Part shown: positions 7,725-16,305 of the stretch, piece after piece
Layout: the number at the start of each line of letters is the position of its first letter
How positions within the stretch are numbered: position 1 is the stretch's first letter
Assembly (NCBI RefSeq): GCF_002954265.1
Contig: NZ_PPSL01000002.1
Coordinates: 930,001 to 994,000 of the forward strand
Reading direction: 5' to 3'
DNA from: Flavipsychrobacter stenotrophus
Lineage (GTDB): Bacteria > Bacteroidota > Bacteroidia > Chitinophagales > Chitinophagaceae
DNA: 64,000 bases
Program-made: the position numbers and the translations under genes
Notes under the pieces: model-generated
Seen by the model: the letters and a program-made list of their open reading frames with translations, nothing else
Told to the model about the DNA's origin: nothing
Database searches by the model: none

Positions 7725-10595
7725 ATGAGTACGGATACAAAAAAGCGCATTGCCTCGGGCGATATTATAGAGGTAATGGGTGCGCGGGTGCATAACCTGA
7801 AAAATATAGATGTAAGCATTCCCAAAAATAAATTGGTGGTGATCACCGGTATCAGCGGCAGCGGAAAATCTTCACTGGCGTTCGATACCATTTTTGCCGA
7901 AGGACAACGCAGGTATATGGAAAGCTTTGCTGCCTATGCCCGTCAGTTCATGGGCGACCTGGAACGCCCCGATGTGGATAAGATCTCAGGTCTTAGCCCG
8001 GTAATATCCATAGAGCAGAAGACCACCAATCGTAACCCGCGCAGTACCGTGGGCACCGTTACGGAGGTCTACGACTTCATGCGCCTGCTGTTTGCCCGCG
8101 TGGCCGATGCCTATTCTTACAATACCAGTAAGAAAATGACCAAGTTCAGCGAGGAAGAGATCATTGCCCACATACAGGACAACTTCATGGGCAAAAAGAT
8201 CATGCTCCTGGCTCCTGTTGTTCGTGGTCGTAAAGGACATTACCGCGAGCTATTCGAGCAGTTGAGAAAGCAAGGTTACCTGAAGGTGCGTGTAGATGGT
8301 GAGGTAGTAGAGCTTAAAGAGCGCATGCAGCTGGACAGGTACAAGATCCACGATATAGAACTGGTGATAGACCGACTGCTGGTAGGCCCCGATGCACGTG
8401 CGCGCATGAGCGAGAGTGTGCAGAAGAGCCTGCAGATGGGTAAGGACCTCATGTTCGTTGGCGAGAATGATAAGAATACAGTAGTACAATATAGCCGTTC
8501 ACTCATGTGTGCCGATACCGGCATCAGCTATGAAGAGCCATCACCAAATACCTTCTCCTTCAACAGTCCGTATGGCGCATGCCCTAAGTGCAAAGGACTA
8601 GGCAGCGTGTACCAGGTGAATATGGAAGAGGTATTGCCCGATATGAACAAAAGCATCAACGATGGCGGTATCGCCCCACTCGGCGAAGAGCGTGATGCAT
8701 GGTCGTTCCGTATGGTGAATATACTGGCGAAGAAGAATAAAATATCGCTCTCCACTCCACTTAAAAATTTGTCTGAGAAGCACCTCAACATATTGCTCTA
8801 CGGCAATGAAGAAGGGCAGATAACCTATGTGAACAGCGGTGAAGAAGGACCTAAAGAAGAGATCACTGAACATAACTACGAGGGTATAGTCAACATGGTG
8901 CTGCGCTGGTTCAGCGAAACAAGTTCTGAGAGTGTGCGTAGCTGGGCCGAAGCCTTTATGCAGCTCAATACCTGCCCCGAATGTAATGGTGCAAGACTGA
9001 GAAAAGAAAGCCTGTACTTTAAGATAGATGAGAAGAATATTTCTGAGCTGTGTAACTTCTCATTGAAGGGATTATCTGAATGGTTTGAAGGAATAGAAAA
9101 GCGCGTAAGCAAGAAGCAGAACACTATTGCTAAAGACATACTGAAAGAGATCCGCGACAGGCTGGCATTCCTCCTGGAAGTGGGCCTGCACTACCTTACG
9201 CTCGATCGGCCTACACGTACATTAAGCGGTGGTGAATCACAACGCATAAGGCTGGCTACCCAAATTGGTTCGCAACTAACAGGTATCACTTACATTCTCG
9301 ATGAGCCTAGTATAGGCCTTCATCAGCGGGATAACATGCGACTCATCAATGCACTCAAGAGTCTTCGCGACAGCGGTAACTCAGTGTTGGTAGTTGAGCA
9401 CGATAAAGACATCATGCTGGCCAGCGATCACCTGATAGATATAGGCCCTGCAGCGGGTTTCCATGGTGGTAAGATAGTAAGTGCAGGCACTCCTGCGGAG
9501 ATGCTGAAAATGAAGACCATCACCGCAGGCTACCTCAACAACACCCTAAAAATACACGTACCCGAAGAGCGCAAGAAAGGCAATGGTAAAACCCTTGCGC
9601 TCACCGGCGCTACAGGAAACAACCTGAAGAATGTTTCTGTAAAATTACCACTTGGTTCATTCATTTGTGTAAGCGGCGTAAGCGGCAGCGGAAAGAGTAC
9701 GCTTATCAATGAAACCCTTTACCCTATACTCGCCAAGCACTGCTATCCCAACTTTAAGCAGGTGCCAATGCCTTACAAAAAGGTAGAAGGATTGGAGCAT
9801 ATAGATAAGGTAATAGAAATAGATCAAAGCCCCATAGGCCGCACACCACGTAGCAACCCTGCTACTTATTGTGGCTTCTTTAACGATGTACGGCAACTGT
9901 TTGCGCAGGTACCGGAGGCCAAGATACGCGGCTACAATGCAGGCCGTTTCTCTTTCAATGTAAAGGGTGGTCGCTGCGAAGAGTGCAAGGGCGGCGGTAT
10001 GCGCGTGATTGAAATGAATTTCTTACCTGATGTATATGTGCCGTGCGAAAAATGTAATGGCCGCAGGTACAACCGCGAAACACTGGAGATCCGCTACAAA
10101 GGCAAGTCGATAAGCGATGTACTGAACATGACCGTTGATGATGCGGTAGAGTTCTTCGTGAATGTCCATTTCCTGCATAGGCGCGTAAAGACACTACAGG
10201 ATGTAGGTCTGGGCTATGTTACCATAGGGCAGAGTGCTACAACCCTTAGTGGCGGTGAAGCACAGCGAGTAAAGCTGGCAACAGAACTCTCTAAAAAGGA
10301 CACCGGACAGACCATCTACATACTAGACGAGCCCACAACGGGCCTGCACTTCGAAGACATCAACCACCTCCTCTCAGTACTCAACAGATTGGTAGAACGT
10401 GGCAATACTGTCCTCGTCATAGAGCACAATATGGATGTAATAAAAGTAGCAGATTACGTAATAGACATGGGCCCCGAAGGCGGTGCTGGAGGTGGCAAAG
10501 TAGTTGCTCAAGGCACCCCCGAAGACATAATAAAAGTAAAAGAAAGCCACACCGGCCTCTTCCTCAAAGAAGAGCTGAAACTGGCGAAACTATAA
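7725..10595 (+). CDS. uvrA: Excinuclease ABC subunit UvrA
   Basis: The 956-residue protein is the damage-recognition ATPase of nucleotide excision repair; it acts as a dimer with UvrB on DNA. Both ABC modules are present: Walker A GISGSGKSS at about residues 42-50 and GVSGSGKST at about 648, with signature sequences LSGGESQR (about 499) and LSGGEAQR (about 840) and the matching Walker B segments YILDEPSIGLH and YILDEPTTGLH. Zinc-binding clusters CPKCKG and CEECKG ... CEKCNG are intact, including the C-terminal zinc loop needed for damage specificity. The length is close to that of E. coli UvrA (940). It stands alone between two repeat-rich gaps, with no uvrB nearby. Confidence 0.98.
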   Translation: MSTDTKKRIASGDIIEVMGARVHNLKNIDVSIPKNKLVVITGISGSGKSSLAFDTIFAEGQRRYMESFAAYARQFMGDLERPDVDKISGLSPVISIEQKTTNRNPRSTVGTVTEVYDFMRLLFARVADAYSYNTSKKMTKFSEEEIIAHIQDNFMGKKIMLLAPVVRGRKGHYRELFEQLRKQGYLKVRVDGEVVELKERMQLDRYKIHDIELVIDRLLVGPDARARMSESVQKSLQMGKDLMFVGENDKNTVVQYSRSLMCADTGISYEEPSPNTFSFNSPYGACPKCKGLGSVYQVNMEEVLPDMNKSINDGGIAPLGEERDAWSFRMVNILAKKNKISLSTPLKNLSEKHLNILLYGNEEGQITYVNSGEEGPKEEITEHNYEGIVNMVLRWFSETSSESVRSWAEAFMQLNTCPECNGARLRKESLYFKIDEKNISELCNFSLKGLSEWFEGIEKRVSKKQNTIAKDILKEIRDRLAFLLEVGLHYLTLDRPTRTLSGGESQRIRLATQIGSQLTGITYILDEPSIGLHQRDNMRLINALKSLRDSGNSVLVVEHDKDIMLASDHLIDIGPAAGFHGGKIVSAGTPAEMLKMKTITAGYLNNTLKIHVPEERKKGNGKTLALTGATGNNLKNVSVKLPLGSFICVSGVSGSGKSTLINETLYPILAKHCYPNFKQVPMPYKKVEGLEHIDKVIEIDQSPIGRTPRSNPATYCGFFNDVRQLFAQVPEAKIRGYNAGRFSFNVKGGRCEECKGGGMRVIEMNFLPDVYVPCEKCNGRRYNRETLEIRYKGKSISDVLNMTVDDAVEFFVNVHFLHRRVKTLQDVGLGYVTIGQSATTLSGGEAQRVKLATELSKKDTGQTIYILDEPTTGLHFEDINHLLSVLNRLVERGNTVLVIEHNMDVIKVADYVIDMGPEGGAGGGKVVAQGTPEDIIKVKESHTGLFLKEELKLAKL

Positions 10596-10844
10596 AAGAA
10601 AGAAACCGCCAAAACGTACGTAGAGACGTAAGATTTTGCGTCTCCACCCAACATGAGGCACTAAGCACCCCGAATGTCACGGTGAGGCTCTCGAACCGCG
10701 ACATTCGGCATCGGGCTGATTCTCGTATGCTAAGCGTAGACTCTGTCTACGCTTGCGCGGTTGCCGGTCTCCCGACCGGCGCATCGGGACGTATTCGTTT
10801 TGAGATTCACTCCCACTATGAGTTAAACATTTAAACTAACAACT
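10596..10844. repeat. Repeat-rich gap after uvrA with several hairpins
   Basis: There is no gene here. Three palindromes stand out: one at 10620-10647 with arms GAGACG / CGTCTC, which can act as the uvrA terminator region; one at 10670-10709 with arms CCGAATGTC / GACATTCGG extended by CGGT / ACCG; and GCGTAGAC / GTCTACGC at 10734-10752. The last part has GCCGGTC / GACCGGC (10762-10779), then CATCGGGACGTATTCGTTTT, the same dispersed unit as at 6590 and 11225. Confidence 0.65.
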
Positions 10845-11117
10845 ATGAAATCAACAACAAAAACAACACTACTCATACTGTCCTCCATCATTATCAATGG
10901 GGCAATCATTGCCTATTGGTATTACTTGTCGCATAAGGACTATGGAGGTTTTACGATCTACCCACCTTTACCCGCTTTAGGTAACGGTGAGGACGGGTAT
11001 TTGGTATTCATAGAAAAAATACAAGAAGATCATCATCGTTTTATGGCTGCACTGTGCGCTACAGGTGTTGCTAATATTGCTTTGGTTGCAGCGGCATTAG
11101 TAAAACTAAGACGCTAA
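10845..11117 (+). CDS. Small membrane protein, unknown
   Basis: The 90-residue product has an N-terminal membrane helix at about residues 6-27 (lysine- and threonine-rich just before it), a periplasmic or extracellular central part with the motif GGFTIYPPLPALG, and a second helix at about residues 66-88 ending in KLRR. No family is recognised. It is isolated between two repeat-rich gaps. The even hydrophobic pattern and the AACAACTATGAAATC start context support a real gene. Confidence 0.6.
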   Translation: MKSTTKTTLLILSSIIINGAIIAYWYYLSHKDYGGFTIYPPLPALGNGEDGYLVFIEKIQEDHHRFMAALCATGVANIALVAAALVKLRR

Positions 11118-11378
11118 TAACGACCCACATCTGCCGCTGCTGTGTCTCCCGACCAACAGCCATCGGGCCGATTCTCTTTGAGATACTCCAAGCCGTCATT
11201 GCGAGGAACGAAGCAATCTAGTAGAGGGACGTATTCGTTTTGAGACGTACAAGAAACCGCTCGGGTGCACCGCTGTTGCGTCTTCAGACCAATCCCAACC
11301 AAAGGTCGGGAGGCCGGTTCTATTTGAGTTACCGAACAGGGTCATAACCCCACTAGCTCTTTGAAATATTGTAAACTC
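11118..11378. repeat. Two tandem dispersed-repeat units
   Basis: No gene is visible. The stretch has two copies of the hairpin repeat: TGCTGTGTCTCCCGACCAACAGC followed by CATCGGGCCGATTCTCTTTGA (from about 11136), and a second, degraded copy from about 11270 ending GGCCGGTTCTATTTGAG. Between them lies a GCGAGGAACGAAGCAATCT repeat (about 11202-11220) and GGGACGTATTCGTTTTGAGA. Confidence 0.65.
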
Positions 11379-12107
11379 TTATTTGCCTCGCTTGCTATGT
11401 CTATGGTGGCGATTATATTTACGCAGGTTAAATGGTACAATAAAAAACTCTATAACGTTTCTCGTGGAATACCAGAAATCAGGTTCAAGCGTATCTGTAA
11501 ATTGTTTATAGATATCCTGCAACCCCAATTTTGTATAAACTGAATCAGTAAAAGCCATTGCATTTTTATACTCTCGAACACTTGTATCCCATGCTGTTCC
11601 CGACCATAACTTCGCAGTGTATAGAGTGGGTGTGGCATATTCAAAAACATAACTAATCCCATCTGCAACATCATAGTCATTGCCTTTTGTATCGATACCC
11701 CATCCCCTTATAGATCGGTCATTAGGTATGTCAATGCCAGCATGCATTAAATGGAGCAACTGCCGGGAAGAAAGCGAATCAAGCGGGATTTTACAAAGGA
11801 TAAATTCTCGTGAAGGATTGACCTCTTTATTTCTGCGATTGCTCCTCTTGTAAGCATAGTTCGTGATTAAACCGGACACTCCTTGTTCATTTCGCCACAC
11901 ATCGACGATCTGCCCTTCAAATGCCAGACGATAGTGAATACTATCAGTTGATAAAACTAGGTCTTTCAAGACAAATTGGCTATCGAAACAATGCTTCCAT
12001 TCGAAGGAAATAAAGACGGAATCGGCAATTATTTTTTTCTCCACAACCTGCCCATCACCATTCAATGACAGAGCCCAAAAGCAGAAAAAAGCAAATATCC
12101 CTTTCAT
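11379..12107 (-). CDS. Exported hypothetical protein, paralogue of the 13304-14092 lipoprotein
   Basis: The 242-residue protein has a signal peptide (about residues 1-19, ending LSLNGDG) and no recognised domain. Its central part aligns by eye with the lipoprotein encoded at 13304-14092: LVLSTDSIHYRL / LIVSTDTLHMRY, GQIVDVW / GQTVDVW, GLITNYA / GVVTSYA, then IPNDRSIRGWGID / IPSDMYIKDWVQG and YVFEYATPTLYTAKLW / FSFETSTPVRYTLRTY. The two are therefore diverged paralogues. The C-terminus is basic (RKYNRHHRHSKRGK). It is divergent from the small lipoprotein gene at 12148, 40 bases away. Function unknown. Confidence 0.65.
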   Translation of the reverse strand: MKGIFAFFCFWALSLNGDGQVVEKKIIADSVFISFEWKHCFDSQFVLKDLVLSTDSIHYRLAFEGQIVDVWRNEQGVSGLITNYAYKRSNRRNKEVNPSREFILCKIPLDSLSSRQLLHLMHAGIDIPNDRSIRGWGIDTKGNDYDVADGISYVFEYATPTLYTAKLWSGTAWDTSVREYKNAMAFTDSVYTKLGLQDIYKQFTDTLEPDFWYSTRNVIEFFIVPFNLRKYNRHHRHSKRGK

Positions 12108-12147
12108 AGATAGGTCCTATCTTTATATTCAAAAATAATCATTCCCT

Positions 12148-12363
12148 ATGAAGAAAATCATCCTTGCAGCTTGCGTAATTATAAGCATGTTTGCCTCATG
12201 CGGGAAACCCAACTACATGTGTACCTGTTATCTTAATGGTGTGAATGACACCAATATCTATATGGGGAAAATATCAGCCGGTGAGGCCAATAAAAACTGT
12301 GAGGTGGTAAATAGCTTAAGGCCTGCAGATAGCTGTTATGCAATGCAAGAGGCTTATAAATAG
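12148..12363 (+). CDS. Small lipoprotein, unknown
   Basis: A 71-residue protein with a lipoprotein signal peptide: a KK N-terminus, a hydrophobic stretch and the lipobox MFASC with the modified cysteine at about residue 18. The mature part has four further cysteines (MCTCY, NKNCE, DSCY), suggesting two disulphides outside the inner membrane. It ends 5 bases before the convergent DUF2752 gene. No family is recognised. Confidence 0.6.
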   Translation: MKKIILAACVIISMFASCGKPNYMCTCYLNGVNDTNIYMGKISAGEANKNCEVVNSLRPADSCYAMQEAYK

Positions 12364-12367
12364 AGGC

Positions 12368-12736
12368 CTAAAGAGTGCCCTCGGTTTTATTTGCAGTGTT
12401 TTCTTTTTCTTTCTTCATTAGCTTCCTGTACCTCATTATTGTTCTAACAAACTCCACCAGCAGCATAATACACAGCATGGGCAATACAATAAACACCCTT
12501 ATGTTGTAAGCTTCGGCAGTTACAAAATCGAGATGGATCATGTGCATGCAGGCACGCGTTAGCCCGCAACCCCAGCAATGGTAACCAGATAGTATAGTGA
12601 AGAGGCAAAAATCTTTCCCATTATCAAAGGTGTCTGCTGGTAGCAGTAGCAGGACTAACGGAAATAAGGCCAAGACGATAGCCTTGGCCTTATAAAATGT
12701 TGGATTATACTTATAGTGTGTCAGAGTACTTGCCAT
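12368..12736 (-). CDS. DUF2752 membrane protein
   Basis: The 122-residue protein has the DUF2752 signature: a first membrane helix (about residues 17-34), the conserved YHCWGCGLTRACMHM segment (about residues 51-65), and a second pair of helices (about 78-101). Its C-terminus is polar (KKEKENTANKTEGTL). The start overlaps the corrected end of the upstream TM2-domain gene by 26 bases, so the two are translated as a coupled pair, an arrangement often seen in Bacteroidota. The family's role is unknown. Confidence 0.82.
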   Translation of the reverse strand: MASTLTHYKYNPTFYKAKAIVLALFPLVLLLLPADTFDNGKDFCLFTILSGYHCWGCGLTRACMHMIHLDFVTAEAYNIRVFIVLPMLCIMLLVEFVRTIMRYRKLMKKEKENTANKTEGTL

Positions 12737-13140
12737 TTTTAGGACCCAGATCGCCGGTGATAATGCGGATAAGATCTATCAAAGCCCATACACCACAACC
12801 ACCTGCTGTAAGCAGCTGAACAACACCCTGCCATGTGTAACCAAGGTAGAACCTGTGAATACCTAAAACCACCCAGGAAGATAACCAGCAGCAATGCTAC
12901 CAATTGGCTTTTGCCACCATGTGATTTTGGAGCAGCAGGCGCACTCTGCGATGTGGCACTGGCACTGCTGTACTGAGCATCAGCCTGAGACAGTTGCTCA
13001 TTGTTGCCATTAGCATTAGTTGCTGATGTTGTTTCTTGTCTTGCCTTCTCATGGATAGGGAACGCCGCCTGAGACATGGTAACGCCCAGAATGCCGAACC
13101 CTACAATAGCGGCAGCAAGCTTCAATTTGTTCATCTTCAT
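12711..13140 (-). pseudogene. TM2-domain membrane protein with a single-base frameshift
   Basis: Translation from ATG 13140 gives a signal peptide (MKMNKLKLAAAIVGFGILG...), a polar Ser/Ala/Gln-rich linker and the start of a TM2 domain (KSQLVALLLVIFLGG). There the frame breaks: four A at 12865-12868 where three are needed. With one removed, the sequence continues as GIHRFYLGYTWQGVVQLLTA, then GGCGVWALIDLIRIITG, an excellent TM2 consensus, to a stop at 12711-12713. Without the change, the frame ends in unrelated residues at 12739. The break is in a homopolymer, so a sequencing or assembly error is as likely as a true mutation. The restored gene overlaps the DUF2752 start. Confidence 0.75.
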
Positions 13141-13303
13141 AATTTTTGATTTAGATAGTTTAAATAATGTCGGAAAATAAGACGTTTTTTTCAATAATAC
13201 TAGCAAAGACAAAATATACTCAGAACATAATGTGCTGTACATCAGTTTTGTAGTAGCCTGTTTCCTTTCAGAGCGTATAGAATAAGCACCATTATTGTTG
13301 CCG

Positions 13304-14092
13304 TTATTTATAAGCGGCTTTGAAATGTTGTTTGCTCAGGGTAGAGGCACGCACTTCATCTTCATAAAGATGCATCTCCTGTATCTCTTTCTTTGAAAAC
13401 TTACGTAAGGCACATTGTGATGAGCGGCATAGAGTATAATCACCGGGAGACAGCGTGTCATACAGCACTGCAAACTTTGCCGAAAGGTTAAGTACGGAAT
13501 CTATATTATTCACGGCATACAAGATCTCCTTTGCCTCCTTCACATTGTCATTTTGTGCATCAGGAGACCAATATGTTCTTAAGGTGTAGCGCACTGGTGT
13601 AGATGTTTCAAAACTGAACGTGATACCATCATACCCCTGCACCCAGTCTTTAATGTACATATCAGAAGGTATATTGCTGATGCTGTTGATAGCAGTATAT
13701 GCCCACCTGGCACTGGCAGTATCTAATATTACTCTGCTGTAAAATGTTCTGAACGGTCGGTTATAAAAGAAGCCTAAATCTACAGTATCAGCATAGCTGG
13801 TTACTACCCCTTGGTAGGTCTTCAGGTCTTTACTCCACACGTCTACCGTCTGTCCTCGGTCATTCCAGTAGCGCATGTGCAATGTATCTGTACTCACTAT
13901 CAAGTGTTCCAGTTGTAGTGAGTTCTCTCTGCGCAGCTCATACTTATAGCCATCCAAAACGCCGTTTAATGATGTAACGGGCAGCATGATCTGCTTACTA
14001 CGCACTGGCTTTACCTGCTCCGTTTTGGGAGTATTACAGCCGGCAATAAATACTATTGCACACAATAATTGTATGGGAAAAGACTTGAACAT
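13304..14092 (-). CDS. Lipoprotein, paralogue of the 11379-12107 protein
   Basis: The start is set at ATG 14092 because it gives a clean lipoprotein signal: MFKSFPIQLLCAIVFIAGC, with lipobox IAGC and cysteine at residue 19; an upstream ATG would add 15 residues that spoil it. The mature protein of about 240 residues has no named domain but shares several blocks with the exported protein at 11379-12107 (STDTLHMRY, GQTVDVW, GVVTSYA, IPSDMYIKDW). The C-terminal 60 residues (CRSSQCALRKFSKKEIQEMH) are not shared. It lies upstream of the TM2/DUF2752 pair on the same strand. Function unknown. Confidence 0.68.
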   Translation of the reverse strand: MFKSFPIQLLCAIVFIAGCNTPKTEQVKPVRSKQIMLPVTSLNGVLDGYKYELRRENSLQLEHLIVSTDTLHMRYWNDRGQTVDVWSKDLKTYQGVVTSYADTVDLGFFYNRPFRTFYSRVILDTASARWAYTAINSISNIPSDMYIKDWVQGYDGITFSFETSTPVRYTLRTYWSPDAQNDNVKEAKEILYAVNNIDSVLNLSAKFAVLYDTLSPGDYTLCRSSQCALRKFSKKEIQEMHLYEDEVRASTLSKQHFKAAYK

Positions 14093-14172
14093 GGAGGTGC
14101 AAAAGTAGCCCTTATTCAAACAAAAGTAAATGCACATTCTGGGTTAGTCTGACACCCAAAAGCCTGAAAACA

Positions 14173-14202
14173 AAAAAATCCCCTTTCAAGACTATGAAAG
14201 AG
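14173..14202 (-). terminator. Terminator of the DEAD-box helicase gene
   Basis: On the minus strand the hairpin CCTCTTTCA / TGAAAGGGG with a six-base loop is followed by A and then seven T. It lies just after the helicase stop codon at 14226. Confidence 0.65.
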
Positions 14203-14225
14203 GACGTTTTACAAGTATCAATGAG

Positions 14226-15644
14226 TTACCACTTCAATGATGAGTCATCATCAAAATGATTGTTTCTTGGTTTGTGGCTGGAAGGCTGACTGGCAGCATG
14301 CCTTACTTCAGGCTTGCGGGGTGCAGGTGAGCTGCTATTTCCCGATGCCGTTGCAGGCATTGCGCTAAAGTCTGTTTTAGGCTTGCCGGGGCTGCTGCTC
14401 TTCTGCCTGTTGTTATCCCATTTGCGCTTCTGCTGCGCGCCTGGTATAGCATTTGGGCGGCGCACTACATCCTTGCCCTTAGGCAGGTTGATGTGTACCA
14501 TACCTTCAGCAGACATAGGGTAAGGGTGCTTTTCCTCAACCGGTATCTTCATGCTGATCAGCTTCTCAATGTTTCTCCAGTCGCTCTTCTCTTCGCTGTC
14601 GCAGAAAGACATAGCTATACCGCTTGCACCTGCACGACCGGTACGGCCTATACGGTGTACATACGTTTCAGGCACTTCAGGTATCTCGTAGTTGATAACG
14701 TGAGACAACAAGTCAACATCAATACCGCGGGCAGCAATGTCGGTAGCTATCAAGGCGCGAATGTTGCCGTCCTTAAAGTTGCTCAATGCACGCTGGCGGG
14801 CATTTTGTGATTTGTTACCGTGGATAGCTTCCGCTTTCACACCTACTTTTTCCAGGTCTTTTACCACCTTATCTGCGCCATGCTTGGTACGGGTAAATAC
14901 CAGTACGCGCTTTATCTCCTTGTTGGTCAGTACATGTGCCAGCAACTGGCGCTTATCTTTCTTATCTACAAAGTATACCGACTGTTGCACAGTCTCAGCA
15001 GTAGTAGATACAGGCGTTACCGCTACAGTTTCGGGATTGTTAAGGATAGTATTGGCCAGCTTCTGAGCTTCTGGCGGCATGGTTGCAGAGAAGAAGAGGG
15101 TTTGCCTTGGGGAAGGCAACTTAGCTACCACTTTCTTTACATCATGTATAAAGCCCATGTCCAGCATACGGTCAGCCTCATCCAGCACAAATATCTTGAT
15201 GTCTTTAAGGCTGATATATCCTTGTGATATAAGATCCATAAGGCGGCCGGGAGTGGCAATAAGAATGTCAATGCCATTTCTCAAAGCCTGCACCTGCGCA
15301 CCCTGTGGCACGCCACCGAAGATAACGGTATGCCTTAGCTTAAGACCCCTGCCATAGTTGGCAAAGCTCTCACCTATCTGTATAGCCAACTCACGTGTTG
15401 GTGTCAATATCAATGTCTTGATGATCTTTGGTGCGCGCTCTGCATGTTGTGCATGCAATGTCTGCAAAATAGGAATTGCGAAGGCAGCGGTTTTACCGGT
15501 ACCTGTCTGAGCCAGACCTAAAAGGTCTTTGCCCTGTAATAAAATTGGGATCGCCTGTTCTTGTATAGGCGTAGGGTTAGTGTAACCCTCGTTCTCAAGA
15601 GCCTTCAAAATGGGCTCAATGAGGTTAAGTTCATTAAATGTCAT
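14226..15644 (-). CDS. DEAD-box ATP-dependent RNA helicase, RhlE type
   Basis: The 472-residue protein carries all core motifs: the Q motif (about residues 3-31, ending [10 protein letters not shown]), Walker A AQTGTGKT (45-52), [22 protein letters not shown], the SAT motif FSATMP, and the C-terminal ARGIDVD and [10 protein letters not shown]. After the core it has a basic, Ser/Pro-rich disordered tail of about 90 residues, usual for RhlE-like and cold-shock helicases, which helps RNA binding. It would unwind structured RNA in ribosome assembly or mRNA turnover. A 260-base gap precedes it; a possible -7 box TACCTTTG at 15825-15832 would imply a leader of about 170 bases, and long leaders are common for such helicases. 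Confidence 0.95.
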   Translation of the reverse strand: MTFNELNLIEPILKALENEGYTNPTPIQEQAIPILLQGKDLLGLAQTGTGKTAAFAIPILQTLHAQHAERAPKIIKTLILTPTRELAIQIGESFANYGRGLKLRHTVIFGGVPQGAQVQALRNGIDILIATPGRLMDLISQGYISLKDIKIFVLDEADRMLDMGFIHDVKKVVAKLPSPRQTLFFSATMPPEAQKLANTILNNPETVAVTPVSTTAETVQQSVYFVDKKDKRQLLAHVLTNKEIKRVLVFTRTKHGADKVVKDLEKVGVKAEAIHGNKSQNARQRALSNFKDGNIRALIATDIAARGIDVDLLSHVINYEIPEVPETYVHRIGRTGRAGASGIAMSFCDSEEKSDWRNIEKLISMKIPVEEKHPYPMSAEGMVHINLPKGKDVVRRPNAIPGAQQKRKWDNNRQKSSSPGKPKTDFSAMPATASGNSSSPAPRKPEVRHAASQPSSHKPRNNHFDDDSSLKW

Positions 15645-15824
15645 AAATAAATTTAAGTGCGCTGAGCAGCAAGACTAGTTATAAATCTTACAAATTGTGT
15701 AAGAACTGTCAGCTTGCAAAAAGAGTATAACGCAATCTGCATATGCGGGGAGAAGTGCGAAAATAAAATAATTGAACCGACCCCAGAAAGGAACACAGCA
15801 TTAAAATAATAGAACAAAGGTAAG

Positions 15825-15832
15825 TTATTAAT
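15825..15832 (-). promoter_or_regulatory. Possible -7 box for the helicase gene
   Basis: The minus strand reads TACCTTTG, matching TAnnTTTG, the Bacteroidota -7 consensus. No clear -33 box is seen, and the leader would be long, so this is tentative. The rest of 15645-15904 shows nothing else. Confidence 0.3.
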
Positions 15833-15892
15833 GGGATAGATGCGCTAGGTCTATGTGTTCAAAAAGTTAAACCTTTCTACATATGGCTTTCG

Positions 15893-15900
15893 TAACTTTG
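15893..15900 (+). promoter_or_regulatory. -7 box TAACTTTG just before the antitoxin gene
   Basis: TAACTTTG matches TAnnTTTG. It ends four bases before the ATG at 15905, so transcription would start at or next to the start codon, implying a leaderless or nearly leaderless mRNA. Confidence 0.45.
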
Positions 15901-15904
15901 GCTG

Positions 15905-16111
15905 ATGGTAGTTAATCCGCAATACTTATTCGACGCGAAAGGCAATACCATTGGGGTTTTCCTGTCAATAGATGGGTGGGATAAACTTGCCACACTTCTG
16001 CAAAATGAGATACCAGATTGGCAGAAGAAACTTATTGACACAAGGCTTGAAGAGTACAGTAAAGACTCAGGTAACACCTTGGATTGGGATGAGATTGCTC
16101 ATAAATTGTAG
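15905..16111 (+). CDS. Orphan antitoxin-like protein
   Basis: A 68-residue acidic protein. The N-terminal beta-strand part reads NPQYLFDAKGNTIGVFLSID, then a helix with WQKKLIDTRLEEYSKDSG and the C-terminal LDWDEIAHKL, a layout typical of small antitoxins of type II toxin-antitoxin modules in Bacteroidota, whose C-terminus usually wraps a RelE/ParE-type toxin. No toxin frame follows: after the stop come only a few in-frame codons and then dispersed repeats (16135-16300). It is probably a remnant of a module whose toxin has been lost, or a solitary antitoxin. Confidence 0.62.
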   Translation: MVVNPQYLFDAKGNTIGVFLSIDGWDKLATLLQNEIPDWQKKLIDTRLEEYSKDSGNTLDWDEIAHKL

Positions 16112-16129
16112 GATGAAATTCCTTGAAAA

Positions 16130-16300
16130 AAAATGTCATGGTGAGCCGCGCCGAACCACTACATTTTTTTCATCAGCGGTGATGACTACAAAACGAATAC
16201 GTCCCGTGCGAATGTCGCGGTTAAGTATCATTACATACTTAATAAGAAGCGGCCCGATGGCTGTTTGTCAGAAGACACAACAGCGGCAGGTGTGGGATTA
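16130..16300. repeat. Dispersed repeats after the orphan antitoxin
   Basis: The first part (about 16135-16170) resembles the GTCACGGTGAGCC...CGAACC hairpin repeat seen at 10675. The second part (about 16190-16300) is an inverted copy of the unit at 11120-11250: it reads AAACGAATACGTCCC, CGGCCCGATGGCTGT, then ACAACAGCGGCAG. The open frames across it are not genes. Confidence 0.6.
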
Positions 16301-16305
16301 ATCAA

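Noticed and set aside
12850-12880. Programmed +1 frameshift in the TM2 gene
   Set aside because: No slippery codon with a stimulating stop or structure is evident; a homopolymer error or mutation is simpler.
16112-16301. A toxin gene after the antitoxin at 15905
   Set aside because: The only frame has no RelE/ParE-like pattern and is made of dispersed repeats.
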